The notes under the pieces were generated by a model. That model saw nothing but the letters and a program-made list of their open reading frames with translations. It was not told where the DNA came from and did no database searches. Positions 15,739-22,413 of a stretch of DNA of 24,676 bases are shown one piece after another. Each line of letters starts with the position of its first letter. The first letter of the stretch is position 1. Origin of the DNA: Desulfomonilaceae bacterium (GTDB taxonomy: Bacteria; Desulfobacterota; Desulfomonilia; Desulfomonilales; Desulfomonilaceae); assembly GCA_041662605.1 (NCBI GenBank), contig JBAZSD010000039.1, positions 1 to 24,676 on the forward strand, given 5' to 3'. The position numbers and the translations under genes were made by a program.

Positions 15739-17733
15739 ATGTTCGGCTGAAACATAATCCGCGTCGTTATTCAGTCGATACATTCCACGACCCTCTCGGC
15801 GGAGAAGTCCACTCTCCACAGCGTCACTAAGTTCATTATACAAAGTCCCTTTTTTTTCCGGGGGCAGGCCTGAAAGCGCCATAATCTCTCCATTGTTCAA
15901 TACGTTTTTGTTGGCTCTGGAAAAGATCTCTCTGAATTTACCGGACATCATTGTCTCTCGTAACTGGCATGCGCTACCGTGGTACTGCCATACGCCGTCA
16001 TTAAATTCTAATAGGTCTTTCCTCTCGTATTCCTTGAAGTTTCTTCCTACAATGGTAAGCGTGCGTTGTGGATTGTTGCGGTTTTTATCTATCGCTTGCA
16101 GCCTAAGGATAGCGTCCGAAGACCCTGCGGCCGCGATACTCCCAATAACGCTATTTACAGCGTCTTCGCCACTAACCTTGGGATCATGTATTGTCCCAAG
16201 CAGGGCCAGCTTATTATCGAGCGCAAATTTCTGTAACGAGTTAAATAACTTGTATTCGTCACGATAAGTTCCCATAGTGAATTTAAAGCCGGGTAGAAAC
16301 AACACAAGAGGATCTATGATTATGAGTTTGGCGTCAATCCGATGAACAAGTTCCTGTAACTTATTGAGCCCACTTTCTTTTTCATTTGGGGAATATGGCG
16401 GCAAGTTGTGGAGAATGCAGCCGAGGTCAGGAATGGATTCACCGCGGGTGAGCATTAGACAGCGTTCATTGAAATGATACGGGGTCTCTTCGTACGTAAC
16501 GTGAATGACCGGCGCCTGTTTTGTCGCAAACTTACCGAAAAGGGGCTTACCCTGGAGCACACAAATATTGGTCTGAAGCGCGAAAAATGATTTACAGGTT
16601 TTCGGGGCCCCTACCAGCAAGGTCAATCCCTGCGGTATTAGTTCGTCAACAATAAATTCTACTGGTTCGTACTCAGTTTCATTCATTCGAGCCAGACTGA
16701 CAATTTCGATTGGTCTGTATGACGATTCCTTTTTCGATATGTCCCTGGCGATTCTAACCAAATCATTATCATTTTGGGGCACTGTGAAGCGGTTATTATT
16801 AATTGTTCTTAGAAAGCCGAGGATGACATTTTCAGAATAACCCTGATTAACAAAACGCCCCGCTTCTTTAAGCAAATAATCATGGCGTTGGCCTTCTGGT
16901 ATCAACTCCTGAGCGACGTTTGGGTCAGTGACAGGCCCCGGCGATCCCGGCTGGCTATTTAATGTTTTTCCCTTTTTGTTTCTTACGCAAAGGCCCAGGC
17001 CTTCAATTATTTGAGCAGTGGAATAATCCTGTAAATCGTAATTGGCCTGATATACTTGAACCAGAAAAGGGTTACTCTTTTGATGGAGGCTGCCCGGGAG
17101 CCGCAAACATCTAGGTAGATCCTTGACTTTCGGATCACCGTTGAATCTGTCGGCTAACGCCTTTTGAATTGTCGTGAATTCTTCTAATTTACCATCAGAT
17201 ACCCGCCAGTAAACGTGGTATCTGTCCGGCGATGTGGTCACAATACAATGAGGTTTCAATCGACAATCAAGGATAGGTTGAATTGGAGCGCCGTCAAGAT
17301 CAGTAAAGTAAAAACGAACTCTCCTGATATTCTTGGTTTTGCGGCCCTTACCGTCAGTTTCATTAGGTGTCCAAAAGATCCCCGCTCCCTTGGTGTTGAG
17401 TCCCTTAATGGTGTCCCATGCGTTGGTGATGGTCTCAAACATGTTTTGGGACGTTACCGGCCCGCCCTCTAATTCACTGAACCATTGAAACGTATGAGAG
17501 GCAGTCCCTGTCATTCCTTCCAGGAAACTCTTAGCGACATCAAGTTGAGGTTGAAGCTTTTCTGATAGTTGCGGATGAGTGAGGGACTTATCCGATGAAC
17601 TTGAGGAATCCTCTATTCTAAAACCTGTGGGATCCGTAAACAGAGGCAGAGAATCTTTGACATTACCGTCTTTTTGTACTAATAATGTATTCAAACTTGT
17701 GTTCCTTATTTGTGAATCTCGGTGCGCCAACAT
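15715..17733 (-). CDS. replication protein: RepB-like primase fused to RecA-type helicase
   Basis: A 672-aa protein. About 95-240: primase domain of the archaeo-eukaryotic/RepB kind, with the metal motif FTDLDG (Asp145, Asp147), SPDRYHVYWRV (His173) and RCLRLPG (Arg208, Arg211). About 280-335: a PriCT-like helical linker (EGQRHDYLLKEAGRFV). About 355-565: a RecA-like ATPase of the AAA_25/RepA kind, with Walker A at 375-382 and Walker B LIIIDP (Asp474). About 595-655: a probable winged helix. It should initiate or prime replication of the element. Odd point: Walker A reads GAPKTCKS, with Cys380 (TGT) where the family has Gly (GGT). The ATG at 17733 has no clear Shine-Dalgarno, so the true start could lie slightly downstream; the first 60 residues look poorly conserved. 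A large inverted repeat lies 34 bp upstream. Confidence 0.87.
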   Translation of the reverse strand: MLAHRDSQIRNTSLNTLLVQKDGNVKDSLPLFTDPTGFRIEDSSSSSDKSLTHPQLSEKLQPQLDVAKSFLEGMTGTASHTFQWFSELEGGPVTSQNMFETITNAWDTIKGLNTKGAGIFWTPNETDGKGRKTKNIRRVRFYFTDLDGAPIQPILDCRLKPHCIVTTSPDRYHVYWRVSDGKLEEFTTIQKALADRFNGDPKVKDLPRCLRLPGSLHQKSNPFLVQVYQANYDLQDYSTAQIIEGLGLCVRNKKGKTLNSQPGSPGPVTDPNVAQELIPEGQRHDYLLKEAGRFVNQGYSENVILGFLRTINNNRFTVPQNDNDLVRIARDISKKESSYRPIEIVSLARMNETEYEPVEFIVDELIPQGLTLLVGAPKTCKSFFALQTNICVLQGKPLFGKFATKQAPVIHVTYEETPYHFNERCLMLTRGESIPDLGCILHNLPPYSPNEKESGLNKLQELVHRIDAKLIIIDPLVLFLPGFKFTMGTYRDEYKLFNSLQKFALDNKLALLGTIHDPKVSGEDAVNSVIGSIAAAGSSDAILRLQAIDKNRNNPQRTLTIVGRNFKEYERKDLLEFNDGVWQYHGSACQLRETMMSGKFREIFSRANKNVLNNGEIMALSGLPPEKKGTLYNELSDAVESGLLRREGRGMYRLNNDADYVSAEHVDASNIL

Positions 17734-17766
17734 CGAAATTCGGTTTGTGTGTGGTTAATTGTATTG

Positions 17767-17808
17767 CCTGTGTGTCATCAGTTGAGAGTCTAAGCGATGA
17801 CCCACAGG
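17767..17808. repeat. large inverted repeat upstream of primase-helicase
   Basis: CCTGTGTGTCATC (17767-17779) and GATGACCCACAGG (17796-17808) are complementary over 13 bp with one mismatch, around a 16-nt loop, 34 bp before the primase-helicase start. On the transcript this would be a strong 5'-leader hairpin; on DNA it could be an operator for autoregulation or a single-strand initiation site. Confidence 0.65.
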
Positions 17809-17939
17809 GGTTCTTTTGAATTCAGCGATATTGGAAACCCCCTTTCAAAAAATTGAAATAGATACCTCCTCCTCGTTCCCTCCGAACGAGTTCTTCAAAA
17901 ATGTTTGTAACGGTTATAGGGTTGACAAATTCAACTGGT

Positions 17940-17953
17940 GGACAAAGTTGTCC
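17940..17953. promoter_or_regulatory. operator-like palindrome GGACAA-AG-TTGTCC
   Basis: Perfect 6-bp arms around a 2-bp centre. TTGACA (17922-17927), a consensus -35 on the plus strand, lies just to its left, but no good -10 follows. Probably a binding site for a dimeric regulator. Confidence 0.4.
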
Positions 17954-18039
17954 CTAGACCCCCAATTCAAGGTCGTCAGTTGATTACAGGGTACTTATAC
18001 GGAAGCAATCTTTATTCGCTTCCAGGAAAGAAGAATATA

Positions 18040-18074
18040 GGCGGCTAACGAATCGAAACGTTTACCGCCTTTTT
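18040..18074 (+). terminator. probable intrinsic terminator, plus strand
   Basis: GGCGG (18040-18044) pairs with CCGCC (18065-18069), extended by CG/TTAG-type pairs inside with two mismatches, and is followed by TTTTT. It would stop a plus-strand transcript, yet no plus-strand gene precedes it; it may end a short RNA that runs away from the primase-helicase gene. Confidence 0.45.
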
Positions 18075-18364
18075 CAAAACGGGGCGGATTTTATCAAACT
18101 TTTGAAGAAAACGCAAGGAAAAAAGAACCGTAAGATTCTATTTTAACTAGACAAAACGTCAAGTAGAGCTTTATGAATTGTTATCTTTTTATTAACAAAA
18201 AGTTATTAGATTTAGTCCAAAAATAGAATGATGAAACATAAATAACTATTTATTCTCTTGTAAATTATCATACAGTTCTAAGCTACAATTTTATATACCT
18301 AAAGTTGAAATCGTCGCAAATTTGGGAACAATTAGCTCATAAAATACTTGAAATAAATCTGACT

Positions 18365-18415
18365 GTGGCAAGAAAAGCGCACGTGGCAAAAATCGAAAAC
18401 TGGCGGGGAAAATCG
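18365..18415. repeat. iteron-like repeats TGGC...AAAATCG
   Basis: TGGC begins three imperfect copies at 18366, 18384 and 18401 (spacings 18 and 17 bp), each running into A-rich sequence and CG: TGGCAAGAAAAGCG, TGGCAAAAATCG, TGGCGGGGAAAATCG. They flank the AT-rich tract. Three degenerate copies is modest evidence for initiator binding sites. Confidence 0.4.
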
Positions 18416-18422
18416 CGGACGT

Positions 18423-18466
18423 TCAACACCCCACTCCCAAACAAGAGGGTGGGGGTGGGTGTTTGA
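18423..18466. repeat. G-rich inverted repeat
   Basis: TCAACACCC (18423-18431, from TCAACACC plus C) pairs with GGGTGTTTGA (18457-18466) with a one-base bulge. The loop side and flank are very G-rich (GGGTGGGGGTGGG at 18447-18459, then GGGGG at 18473-18477), so a G-quadruplex on the plus strand is possible. It lies just past the stop of the 131-aa gene; no U-run follows on that transcript. Confidence 0.45.
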
Positions 18467-18492
18467 CCGATAGGGGGAGGGATATCTTGTTG

Positions 18493-18888
18493 TTATTGTT
18501 GGTCTATCCTGTCATGAACGGTATCCATGACTTCGAGAAGTTCGCTGACAAGCTCCGGACGACCCTGGAGTTCGGCCCGAATATGGGCTTGGACGGATCG
18601 GAACGCCCGATCGTGTAAGCCCTCAGTTTCGAGACGAAGTTTTTCCAGATCGGTCCGAGCCCTCGTTAATCCGGCGATGGTTTGGCCGATTTTGTAAACT
18701 GAATTTACTGTTTCGACGGATGGTGTTCTATCCATCCCATCGATCAGGCCATCGCAGAGATCGGCCATTTTTGAGATCAGGTCGTTTAGTCTTTCCATGC
18801 CAGGATTGGTTATTTCAAGAGTCGCTGTGACACCGTTGGAACGAGCTTTTTCCTTAGCTGTCGGTGAAGATTTTAATTGCGATCGCAT
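18493..18888 (-). CDS. hypothetical protein of the integrative element
   Basis: A 131-aa, mostly helical, acidic protein that I do not recognise. The N-terminus (MRSQLKSSPTAKEKARSNG) is basic and probably disordered; two long helices follow (about 30-60, ERLNDLISKMADLCDGLIDG, and 70-115), suggesting a coiled-coil or four-helix dimer. AGGGAGGAA lies seven bases before the ATG, one of the strongest Shine-Dalgarno sequences in the window, so translation is very likely. It is upstream of the origin-like region on the same strand as the primase-helicase. Similar small helical proteins in such elements serve in replication control, partition or phage packaging, but nothing here selects among these. 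Confidence 0.7.
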   Translation of the reverse strand: MRSQLKSSPTAKEKARSNGVTATLEITNPGMERLNDLISKMADLCDGLIDGMDRTPSVETVNSVYKIGQTIAGLTRARTDLEKLRLETEGLHDRAFRSVQAHIRAELQGRPELVSELLEVMDTVHDRIDQQ

Positions 18889-18969
18889 TTGTGTTCCTCC
18901 CTTTCGTCAGAAATGTTTTTAGGGCCTATTCTTTATCGTCAGTTGCTCTCGATGGCCACCCTTTTTCTT

Positions 18970-18999
18970 GCGGAAGATCCGTATTCGTGGAGCTTCCGC
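18970..18999 (-). promoter_or_regulatory. hairpin between two small element genes
   Basis: GCGGAAG (18970-18976) and CTTCCGC (18993-18999) are perfectly complementary, with a 16-nt loop that can add C-G pairs inside. It lies between the stop of the 51-aa gene and the 131-aa start, so on a joint minus-strand transcript it would be an intercistronic hairpin. Confidence 0.5.
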
Positions 19000-19022
19000 C
19001 TAGGCACTGAGCTATCCGGCTA

Positions 19023-19178
19023 TTAATTTTGGAGTGATGAAATTGTCTCTATTAGACACCATATGGCGCGATCAAACTCTTCGCGAGTTACGGAGCGCGA
19101 AAGATCAGAAAGTGGCTCATAATTGATTACAGCCCGCTTTTTGGCCATATCTGACAATGCCCCCAATACTTCTGTCAT
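19023..19178 (-). CDS. 51-aa hypothetical protein
   Basis: A short ORF with normal-looking composition (MTEVLGALSDMAKKRAVINY, then EPLSDLSRSVTREEFDRAIW and a hydrophobic helix ending SSLQN). AGGA lies three to four bases before the ATG, closer than usual. It is on the same strand as, and 134 bp upstream of, the 131-aa gene. The predicted helix-turn-helix-helix build and size would suit an antitoxin or small regulator, but no family is recognised. The codon pattern is like its neighbours; I lean to a real gene. Confidence 0.5.
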   Translation of the reverse strand: MTEVLGALSDMAKKRAVINYEPLSDLSRSVTREEFDRAIWCLIETISSLQN

Positions 19179-19361
19179 TTCCTATATCACAGAAAAGACT
19201 GTTTGTCAAGAAGATAATGCAGATATGACAGATCAATTGGATATCGTTTGAGTGAAGGGAAGGATGTCAATTCAATCCTAATTTAAAACGACACGGTTTT
19301 ATTAGATGGCTAGCCCCCTATGCAGCGAAACGGCTACGCCCGCCCCCCAATTTTGGAGTGA
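19025..19361. repeat. 13-bp direct repeat AATTTTGGAGTGA
   Basis: Exact copies at 19025-19037 and 19349-19361, 324 bp apart. The first overlaps the end of the 51-aa gene; the second lies in non-coding DNA after a C-run. It may mark a duplication, or the edges of a small inserted or deleted segment. Confidence 0.4.
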
Positions 19362-19527
19362 CCTATTCCCTAGTCGCAATTTTGTTTCCAAACCCCCTCA
19401 TTATTCACCCCATTAATATCATTACAGTTTGTTTCTCCGATTTTTTATCCCTTTATTTCTATTGCAGTTTCTCCTTTTTTAATATCTTCAGCTTAGGTTA
19501 ACCATAATTCAAACCTTGGGGGTTTTT
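19179..19527. other. gene-free stretch with pyrimidine-rich tract
   Basis: No ORF of note on either strand. It contains the second AATTTTGGAGTGA copy and a T/C-rich tract (about 19365-19490) with two related blocks, ATTACAGTTTGTTTCTCC and ATTGCAGTTTCTCCTTTTTT (about 19421-19439 and 19461-19480). Function unknown. Confidence 0.35.
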
Positions 19528-19725
19528 ATGGGAATATTTGACAAGCGGACTTTTCGTTTGCGACCACTAACAATTCCTGATATTTTATAAGCAATTGTTA
19601 TCGCATTTAGTATGTCACTAATGAAATTCATGGATCGGGCCGCCATGTGGGCGGCTTATGGGGCGGTGTCTAAGTGCTTACGCAGAGGCCCCAAGAGCCA
19701 GCGCGGAAGTAGAGAAATGAGCTAG
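19528..19725 (+). pseudogene. small ORF interrupted by an in-frame TAA
   Basis: ATG 19528 follows GGGGG by six to seven bases and opens a frame of 20 codons (MGIFDKRTFRLRPLTIPDIL) that hits TAA at 19588-19590; the same frame continues without stop through a hydrophobic segment (AIVIAFSMSLMKFMDR...AAMWAAYGAV) and a basic tail to TAG 19723-19725. If the TAA were a Tyr codon the product would be a 65-aa single-pass membrane protein. A point mutation in a once intact gene is the simplest reading. Re-initiation at ATG 19609 or 19621 is possible. Confidence 0.4.
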
Positions 19726-19849
19726 TTTGACTTATAGAGAGGACAGAAGACCTTAACCTCTTGGGCCTTGTCTATTTTGCCGTGGCCCGGTCCCAGTCTG
19801 ATCTGCCATCTGTTCAAATTAATTGCACCTCCAATGGGGACACAAGAAC

Positions 19850-21280
19850 ATGGCTCTTGGAGAAATCGTGAAAGAAATAGTGAAACAATCGGTTAAATCC
19901 ATATCCTCTCGGAATAAATTATGTCGTATCTTGGTCGGGGCCTTTTTTGTTGTTTTCATCGTTCCTACTCTGTTGTTATTAGTCAGTGGCAAAATCGAAG
20001 CATACTTAGTCACCGAACGATTTCTGGTTTCCAAGGCGATGCTTGGATTATTGAGCCTTGCGTCTGGAATCTTGCTACTCATTTGGACGGTCCTACCGCG
20101 GTTTATGACTGAAAAAGAAACACCTGTTCTTCTTGTGTCTACCCAGAAATTAATTGTACAAGGGCCTTACAAGATATGCCGTAATCCTATGCTATTGGGA
20201 GCGATAATCTATTATTTTGGCGTAGGGACCCTTTGGAGGTCTATCACCACTGGACTGATAATGCTTTTTTTGGGCCTGATTATCGGAACAGTCTACAACA
20301 AATATATAAAAGAAAGAAAGCTAACAGAGCAGTTTGGAGAGGAATATCAGGCATATAAGAGTAAGACACCTTTTCTGATACCTATGATGAATTCTGGTCC
20401 CCGTCAAGTCAAGAATGGAAATCCTTATCCTGTCTTTATGGTACTTCTCACCTTCGGCCTTGTCTGGATCGGATACGCACAAAAAGAGGTGTATGAAGGA
20501 CAAACGAGATTACAGGACATAAATACCAAAATAGTCTTGGCACAAAACACTCCTCAGATTCAGGTTTTTTTTGAATTACAGAACCCTTGGGATGCGGGTT
20601 GGTCGGACGAGTCTTGGGATGCGGGTTGGTCGAAAGACATCGGCAAGGCCAATCCGGAGAAACGCAAAATTGAGAAACGCAAAGAAGCAGTCATACAAAA
20701 AAACTATACTAACATAGTCGTTAGATGCCATGGCTTATGCCAAGGTGAGATTAAAGTCTGTCCTGTATTGACAATGATAGTGAGCGAAGACGAAGGGAGG
20801 CGCTTGATTGAGCTTGCATTGACAGATAAATTTTTCACATACCAACCGGTCCGTGTCGGAATTGGAACAACCTGCGTTCCCATAGAACCGGCGGCGATGG
20901 ATAGATTTGACGACATTAGACTGAAAATCAATGAGATACTAGCGACCAAGTCTGGGAAACGGGTAAACACGAGTATTGAAATCAGGGTAGACCTGAAAAT
21001 TGTTTACAAGGATATTTATGGCGAAAAAAACAGCGAAGAACGCAGCCCAGAACACACAGAATATTGGACAAGACCGCCACTTGAAGAAAAGAAAATACAA
21101 ACTTATAACGGCTGGAATCAATTTGTCGAAGGAGGACGGGATCATATCTTGGCAGTTCCAGGCTTCTTGCACCACGAGGATTTGGTACAGAATGGGATGT
21201 CTATTGGTCTTGTTCAATCCGATGACGATATCGCCAAGGTGGTCGTGGATAAGATTTATTCCGGGGGCATTTCGTTTTGA
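19850..21280 (+). CDS. ICMT-like membrane protein fused to unknown C-terminal domain
   Basis: About 476 aa from ATG 19850 (GGGGA nine bases upstream; an upstream TTG at 19823 is less likely). Residues 20-160 have four hydrophobic helices and the isoprenylcysteine carboxyl methyltransferase/PEMT signature: QGPYKICRNPMLLGAI, then ERKLTEQFGEEYQAYKSKTP. This family uses SAM to methylate at the membrane; bacterial substrates are mostly unknown. A fifth helix (about 194-213) leads to some 260 soluble residues that I do not recognise, including two adjacent 9-residue repeats (PWDAGWSDE, SWDAGWSKD), a Lys/Glu-rich linker and CHGLCQGEIKVCP. Ordinary family members stop near 200 residues, so this is an unusual fusion. 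It faces the minus-strand SET cluster. Base composition is more AT-rich than the liv region, which fits horizontal acquisition. Confidence 0.75.
   Translation: MALGEIVKEIVKQSVKSISSRNKLCRILVGAFFVVFIVPTLLLLVSGKIEAYLVTERFLVSKAMLGLLSLASGILLLIWTVLPRFMTEKETPVLLVSTQKLIVQGPYKICRNPMLLGAIIYYFGVGTLWRSITTGLIMLFLGLIIGTVYNKYIKERKLTEQFGEEYQAYKSKTPFLIPMMNSGPRQVKNGNPYPVFMVLLTFGLVWIGYAQKEVYEGQTRLQDINTKIVLAQNTPQIQVFFELQNPWDAGWSDESWDAGWSKDIGKANPEKRKIEKRKEAVIQKNYTNIVVRCHGLCQGEIKVCPVLTMIVSEDEGRRLIELALTDKFFTYQPVRVGIGTTCVPIEPAAMDRFDDIRLKINEILATKSGKRVNTSIEIRVDLKIVYKDIYGEKNSEERSPEHTEYWTRPPLEEKKIQTYNGWNQFVEGGRDHILAVPGFLHHEDLVQNGMSIGLVQSDDDIAKVVVDKIYSGGISF
20586..20632 (+). repeat. 27-bp-period tandem repeat inside the ICMT-like gene
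   Basis: CTTGGGATGCGGGTTGGTCG occurs exactly at 20586-20605 and 20613-20632. The identity at DNA level, including third positions, indicates a recent in-frame duplication of nine codons. Confidence 0.85.
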
Positions 21281-21352
21281 TATCCATACCCAACTGCCCA
21301 GGCCCGCTAATCACAGAATAAAAATGAACCGTCAGTTATCGGAACGTGTGGG

Positions 21353-21550
21353 TTATTTACGTTTAGTTTTTTGAGTTGACATTCGGGGGACAGCCATGAG
21401 TCTATTAGACCCTATAGCTGTAACTGCTAGAATCCCTTTTATAGCTATCACAAAGGTTTGACTAAAGGATTGCCAGACTGCACTGTGACGGTTTGAATTC
21501 AATTGGTAATCCTTCCATAGTAATTCGAGTTTTGCTTCGGTAGTCTGCAT
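21353..21550 (-). CDS. small hypothetical protein, possibly membrane-associated
   Basis: A 65-aa protein starting at ATG 21550, chosen over the upstream start at 21643 because GGGGGAG lies eight bases before it. It has an amphipathic N-terminal helix (TEAKLELLWKDYQLNSNRHS), a moderately hydrophobic middle (FVIAIKGILAVTAIGS) and a basic tail (MSTQKTKRK). I recall deltaproteobacterial proteins that begin with a similar LxxLxxDYxL segment and anchor in the membrane, but cannot name a family. It is the last gene on the minus strand after the SET gene, separated by the transposase relic. It may be truncated. Confidence 0.5.
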   Translation of the reverse strand: MQTTEAKLELLWKDYQLNSNRHSAVWQSFSQTFVIAIKGILAVTAIGSNRLMAVPRMSTQKTKRK

Positions 21551-21597
21551 TAAGTGGTCTCCCCCAAAACAAAATGGACAAGTCTTAAAATGGGCAA

Positions 21598-21629
21598 TGG
21601 CGTCAACAGTTTGGGGCAGTTGAACGCCA
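21598..21629 (-). repeat. inverted repeat after transposase relic
   Basis: TGGCGTCAAC (21598-21607) pairs with GTTGAACGCCA (21619-21629): a 10-bp stem with one bulged A and an 11-nt loop. It lies between the transposase relic stop and the 65-aa gene. It could be an old IS-end structure or an attenuator for the downstream gene. Confidence 0.5.
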
Positions 21630-21667
21630 CCAGTGAGTGCCACTACATGTTTGGTAGGGTAACCCCA

Positions 21668-21763
21668 TTAAACCTCCCGAGGAGATCTGCCGTCAAGGCG
21701 TTGATGGTAACGATCATAATTGTAATACTCGAAATAGGCACTGAGCCATCGAATCTGGCTCAT
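21668..21763 (-). pseudogene. 3' relic of an IS transposase (rve integrase core)
   Basis: About 31 codons ending at TAA 21668-21670 read RWLSAYFEYYNYDRYHQRLD followed by GRSPREV. The pattern YxxYYNxxRxHxxLxGxSPxE is the signature ending of DDE transposases with an rve core (IS3, IS481 and relatives). The frame is closed by a TAA a few codons upstream and no other transposase part is found between here and the SET gene, so only the last fifth or less of the gene is left. It shows that an IS once lay beside the SET cluster. Confidence 0.7.
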
Positions 21764-21915
21764 GCCATGGATTTATATGCTTTTAGAAAGATTTCTTTAT
21801 TCTATATTGTGAACACAGGTTTCGATTATATTCTTTATACGTATCTTAAAATCTAGTCTATACGCCGTCAGTGAGTGATACAACGAGAGTGTTTAAAGGC
21901 TTTTGCCCCTATTGA

Positions 21916-22407
21916 CTACTGTCTCCCCAATTTCGGAGCATTGTGATATTCCCTGTAAACTTTTTGAAAATATTCAGGAATAAACGGCAACAATTTGTTG
22001 AATACGTCTTCCGGCAAGAATTGAATAGACCGAATTACTTTCCTGCAATTTTTCTCACCACATTTGCACTCCATTTCCCAAAGACTATCCTCTGAAATGG
22101 AATAATCGAAAGTCAGCTCCTCATCTCTATTAATATTTCTGAGCGCAACAAAAGTTAATTCTCCCTTTATTCCAGTATTAGGTCTACAAGAATGATTTAT
22201 GTAAAGAAACGGGGGTGGTGGGGCAATCCAAGTATTTTTTCCTATGCCCATGATATCGGGATCGGCCATAGCCTCTTCGTAGGAATTAATAGAAATTTCG
22301 ATTACCTCGCCTGTCATTACGAAAACTATTTCTCCAGCATTTATGGATTCGCCTGCGAATAATCCTTTTCCTACAATATTAGATTGCGCAACGTATATGG
22401 CTTTCAT
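21916..22407 (-). CDS. SET-domain lysine methyltransferase (bacterial)
   Basis: A 163-aa stand-alone SET protein. Motifs in order: GKGLFA (13-18) at the SAM site, INHSC (70-74), the RNINRDEELTFDYS strand-helix (90-103) with catalytic-site Tyr102, and a post-SET segment C114-x-C116-x4-C121. Cys74 with these three cysteines would bind the structural zinc seen in SUV39-type enzymes. Such enzymes transfer methyl from SAM to protein lysines; in bacteria, without histones, targets may be ribosomal or nucleoid proteins or a peptide made by neighbours. The ATG is only six bases past the stop of the membrane protein gene, so the two are surely co-transcribed and probably coupled; the Shine-Dalgarno is weak (GAAG). 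Confidence 0.9.
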   Translation of the reverse strand: MKAIYVAQSNIVGKGLFAGESINAGEIVFVMTGEVIEISINSYEEAMADPDIMGIGKNTWIAPPPPFLYINHSCRPNTGIKGELTFVALRNINRDEELTFDYSISEDSLWEMECKCGEKNCRKVIRSIQFLPEDVFNKLLPFIPEYFQKVYREYHNAPKLGRQ

Positions 22408-22413
22408 GGTATT

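Larger units (their letters stand above)
17734..18492. other. candidate replication origin and control region
   Basis: A 759-bp gene-free stretch upstream of the primase-helicase. From left to right it holds a 13-bp-arm inverted repeat (17767-17808), a 14-bp operator-like palindrome (17940-17953), a hairpin GGAAGC/GCTTCC (18001-18023), a T-tailed hairpin (18040-18074), an AT-rich tract (about 18130-18350) containing a palindrome CTTTTTATTAACAAAAAG (18185-18202, one mismatch), three iteron-like repeats (18365-18415) and a G-rich inverted repeat (18423-18466). AT-rich DNA next to iterons, beside the rep gene, is how plasmid-type origins are built. No perfect DnaA box was seen. Confidence 0.5.
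13876..19178. mobile_element. tRNA-Arg-associated integrative element, right end unresolved
   Basis: Order from the tRNA: att-proximal repeats, tyrosine integrase, excisionase-like HTH, primase-helicase, origin-like non-coding region, and two hypothetical genes, all on the minus strand. This gene set is that of integrative elements able to replicate. The end is given only as the last element-like gene: no second copy of the tRNA 3' end in direct orientation was found up to 24676, so the element could be longer than the window, could include the cargo to the right, or could have lost its distal att site. Confidence 0.65.

Noticed and set aside
18940..19022. Minus-strand GGATAGCTCAG...GGAAGCT looked like a tRNA D arm
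   Set aside because: No anticodon or T arm follows and the GCGGAAG stem explains the local pairing better.
19332..19348. CGGGCGTA shared with the tRNA-Arg 3' end as a possible distal att site
   Set aside because: Only 8 bp and in inverted orientation, whereas att copies flanking an integrated element must be direct repeats.
19588..19590. Recoding (selenocysteine or other) of the in-frame stop in the small ORF
   Set aside because: The stop is TAA, not TGA or TAG, and no downstream stem of the needed kind is seen; mutation is simpler.
21000..21374. 124-aa plus-strand ORF overlapping the ICMT-like gene
   Set aside because: It is an alternative frame of the C-terminal part of that gene, without its own ribosome site.
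21554..21856. 100-aa plus-strand ORF with a hydrophobic segment
   Set aside because: It is the complement of the transposase relic and of the start of the 65-aa gene; the minus strand carries the recognisable signature.
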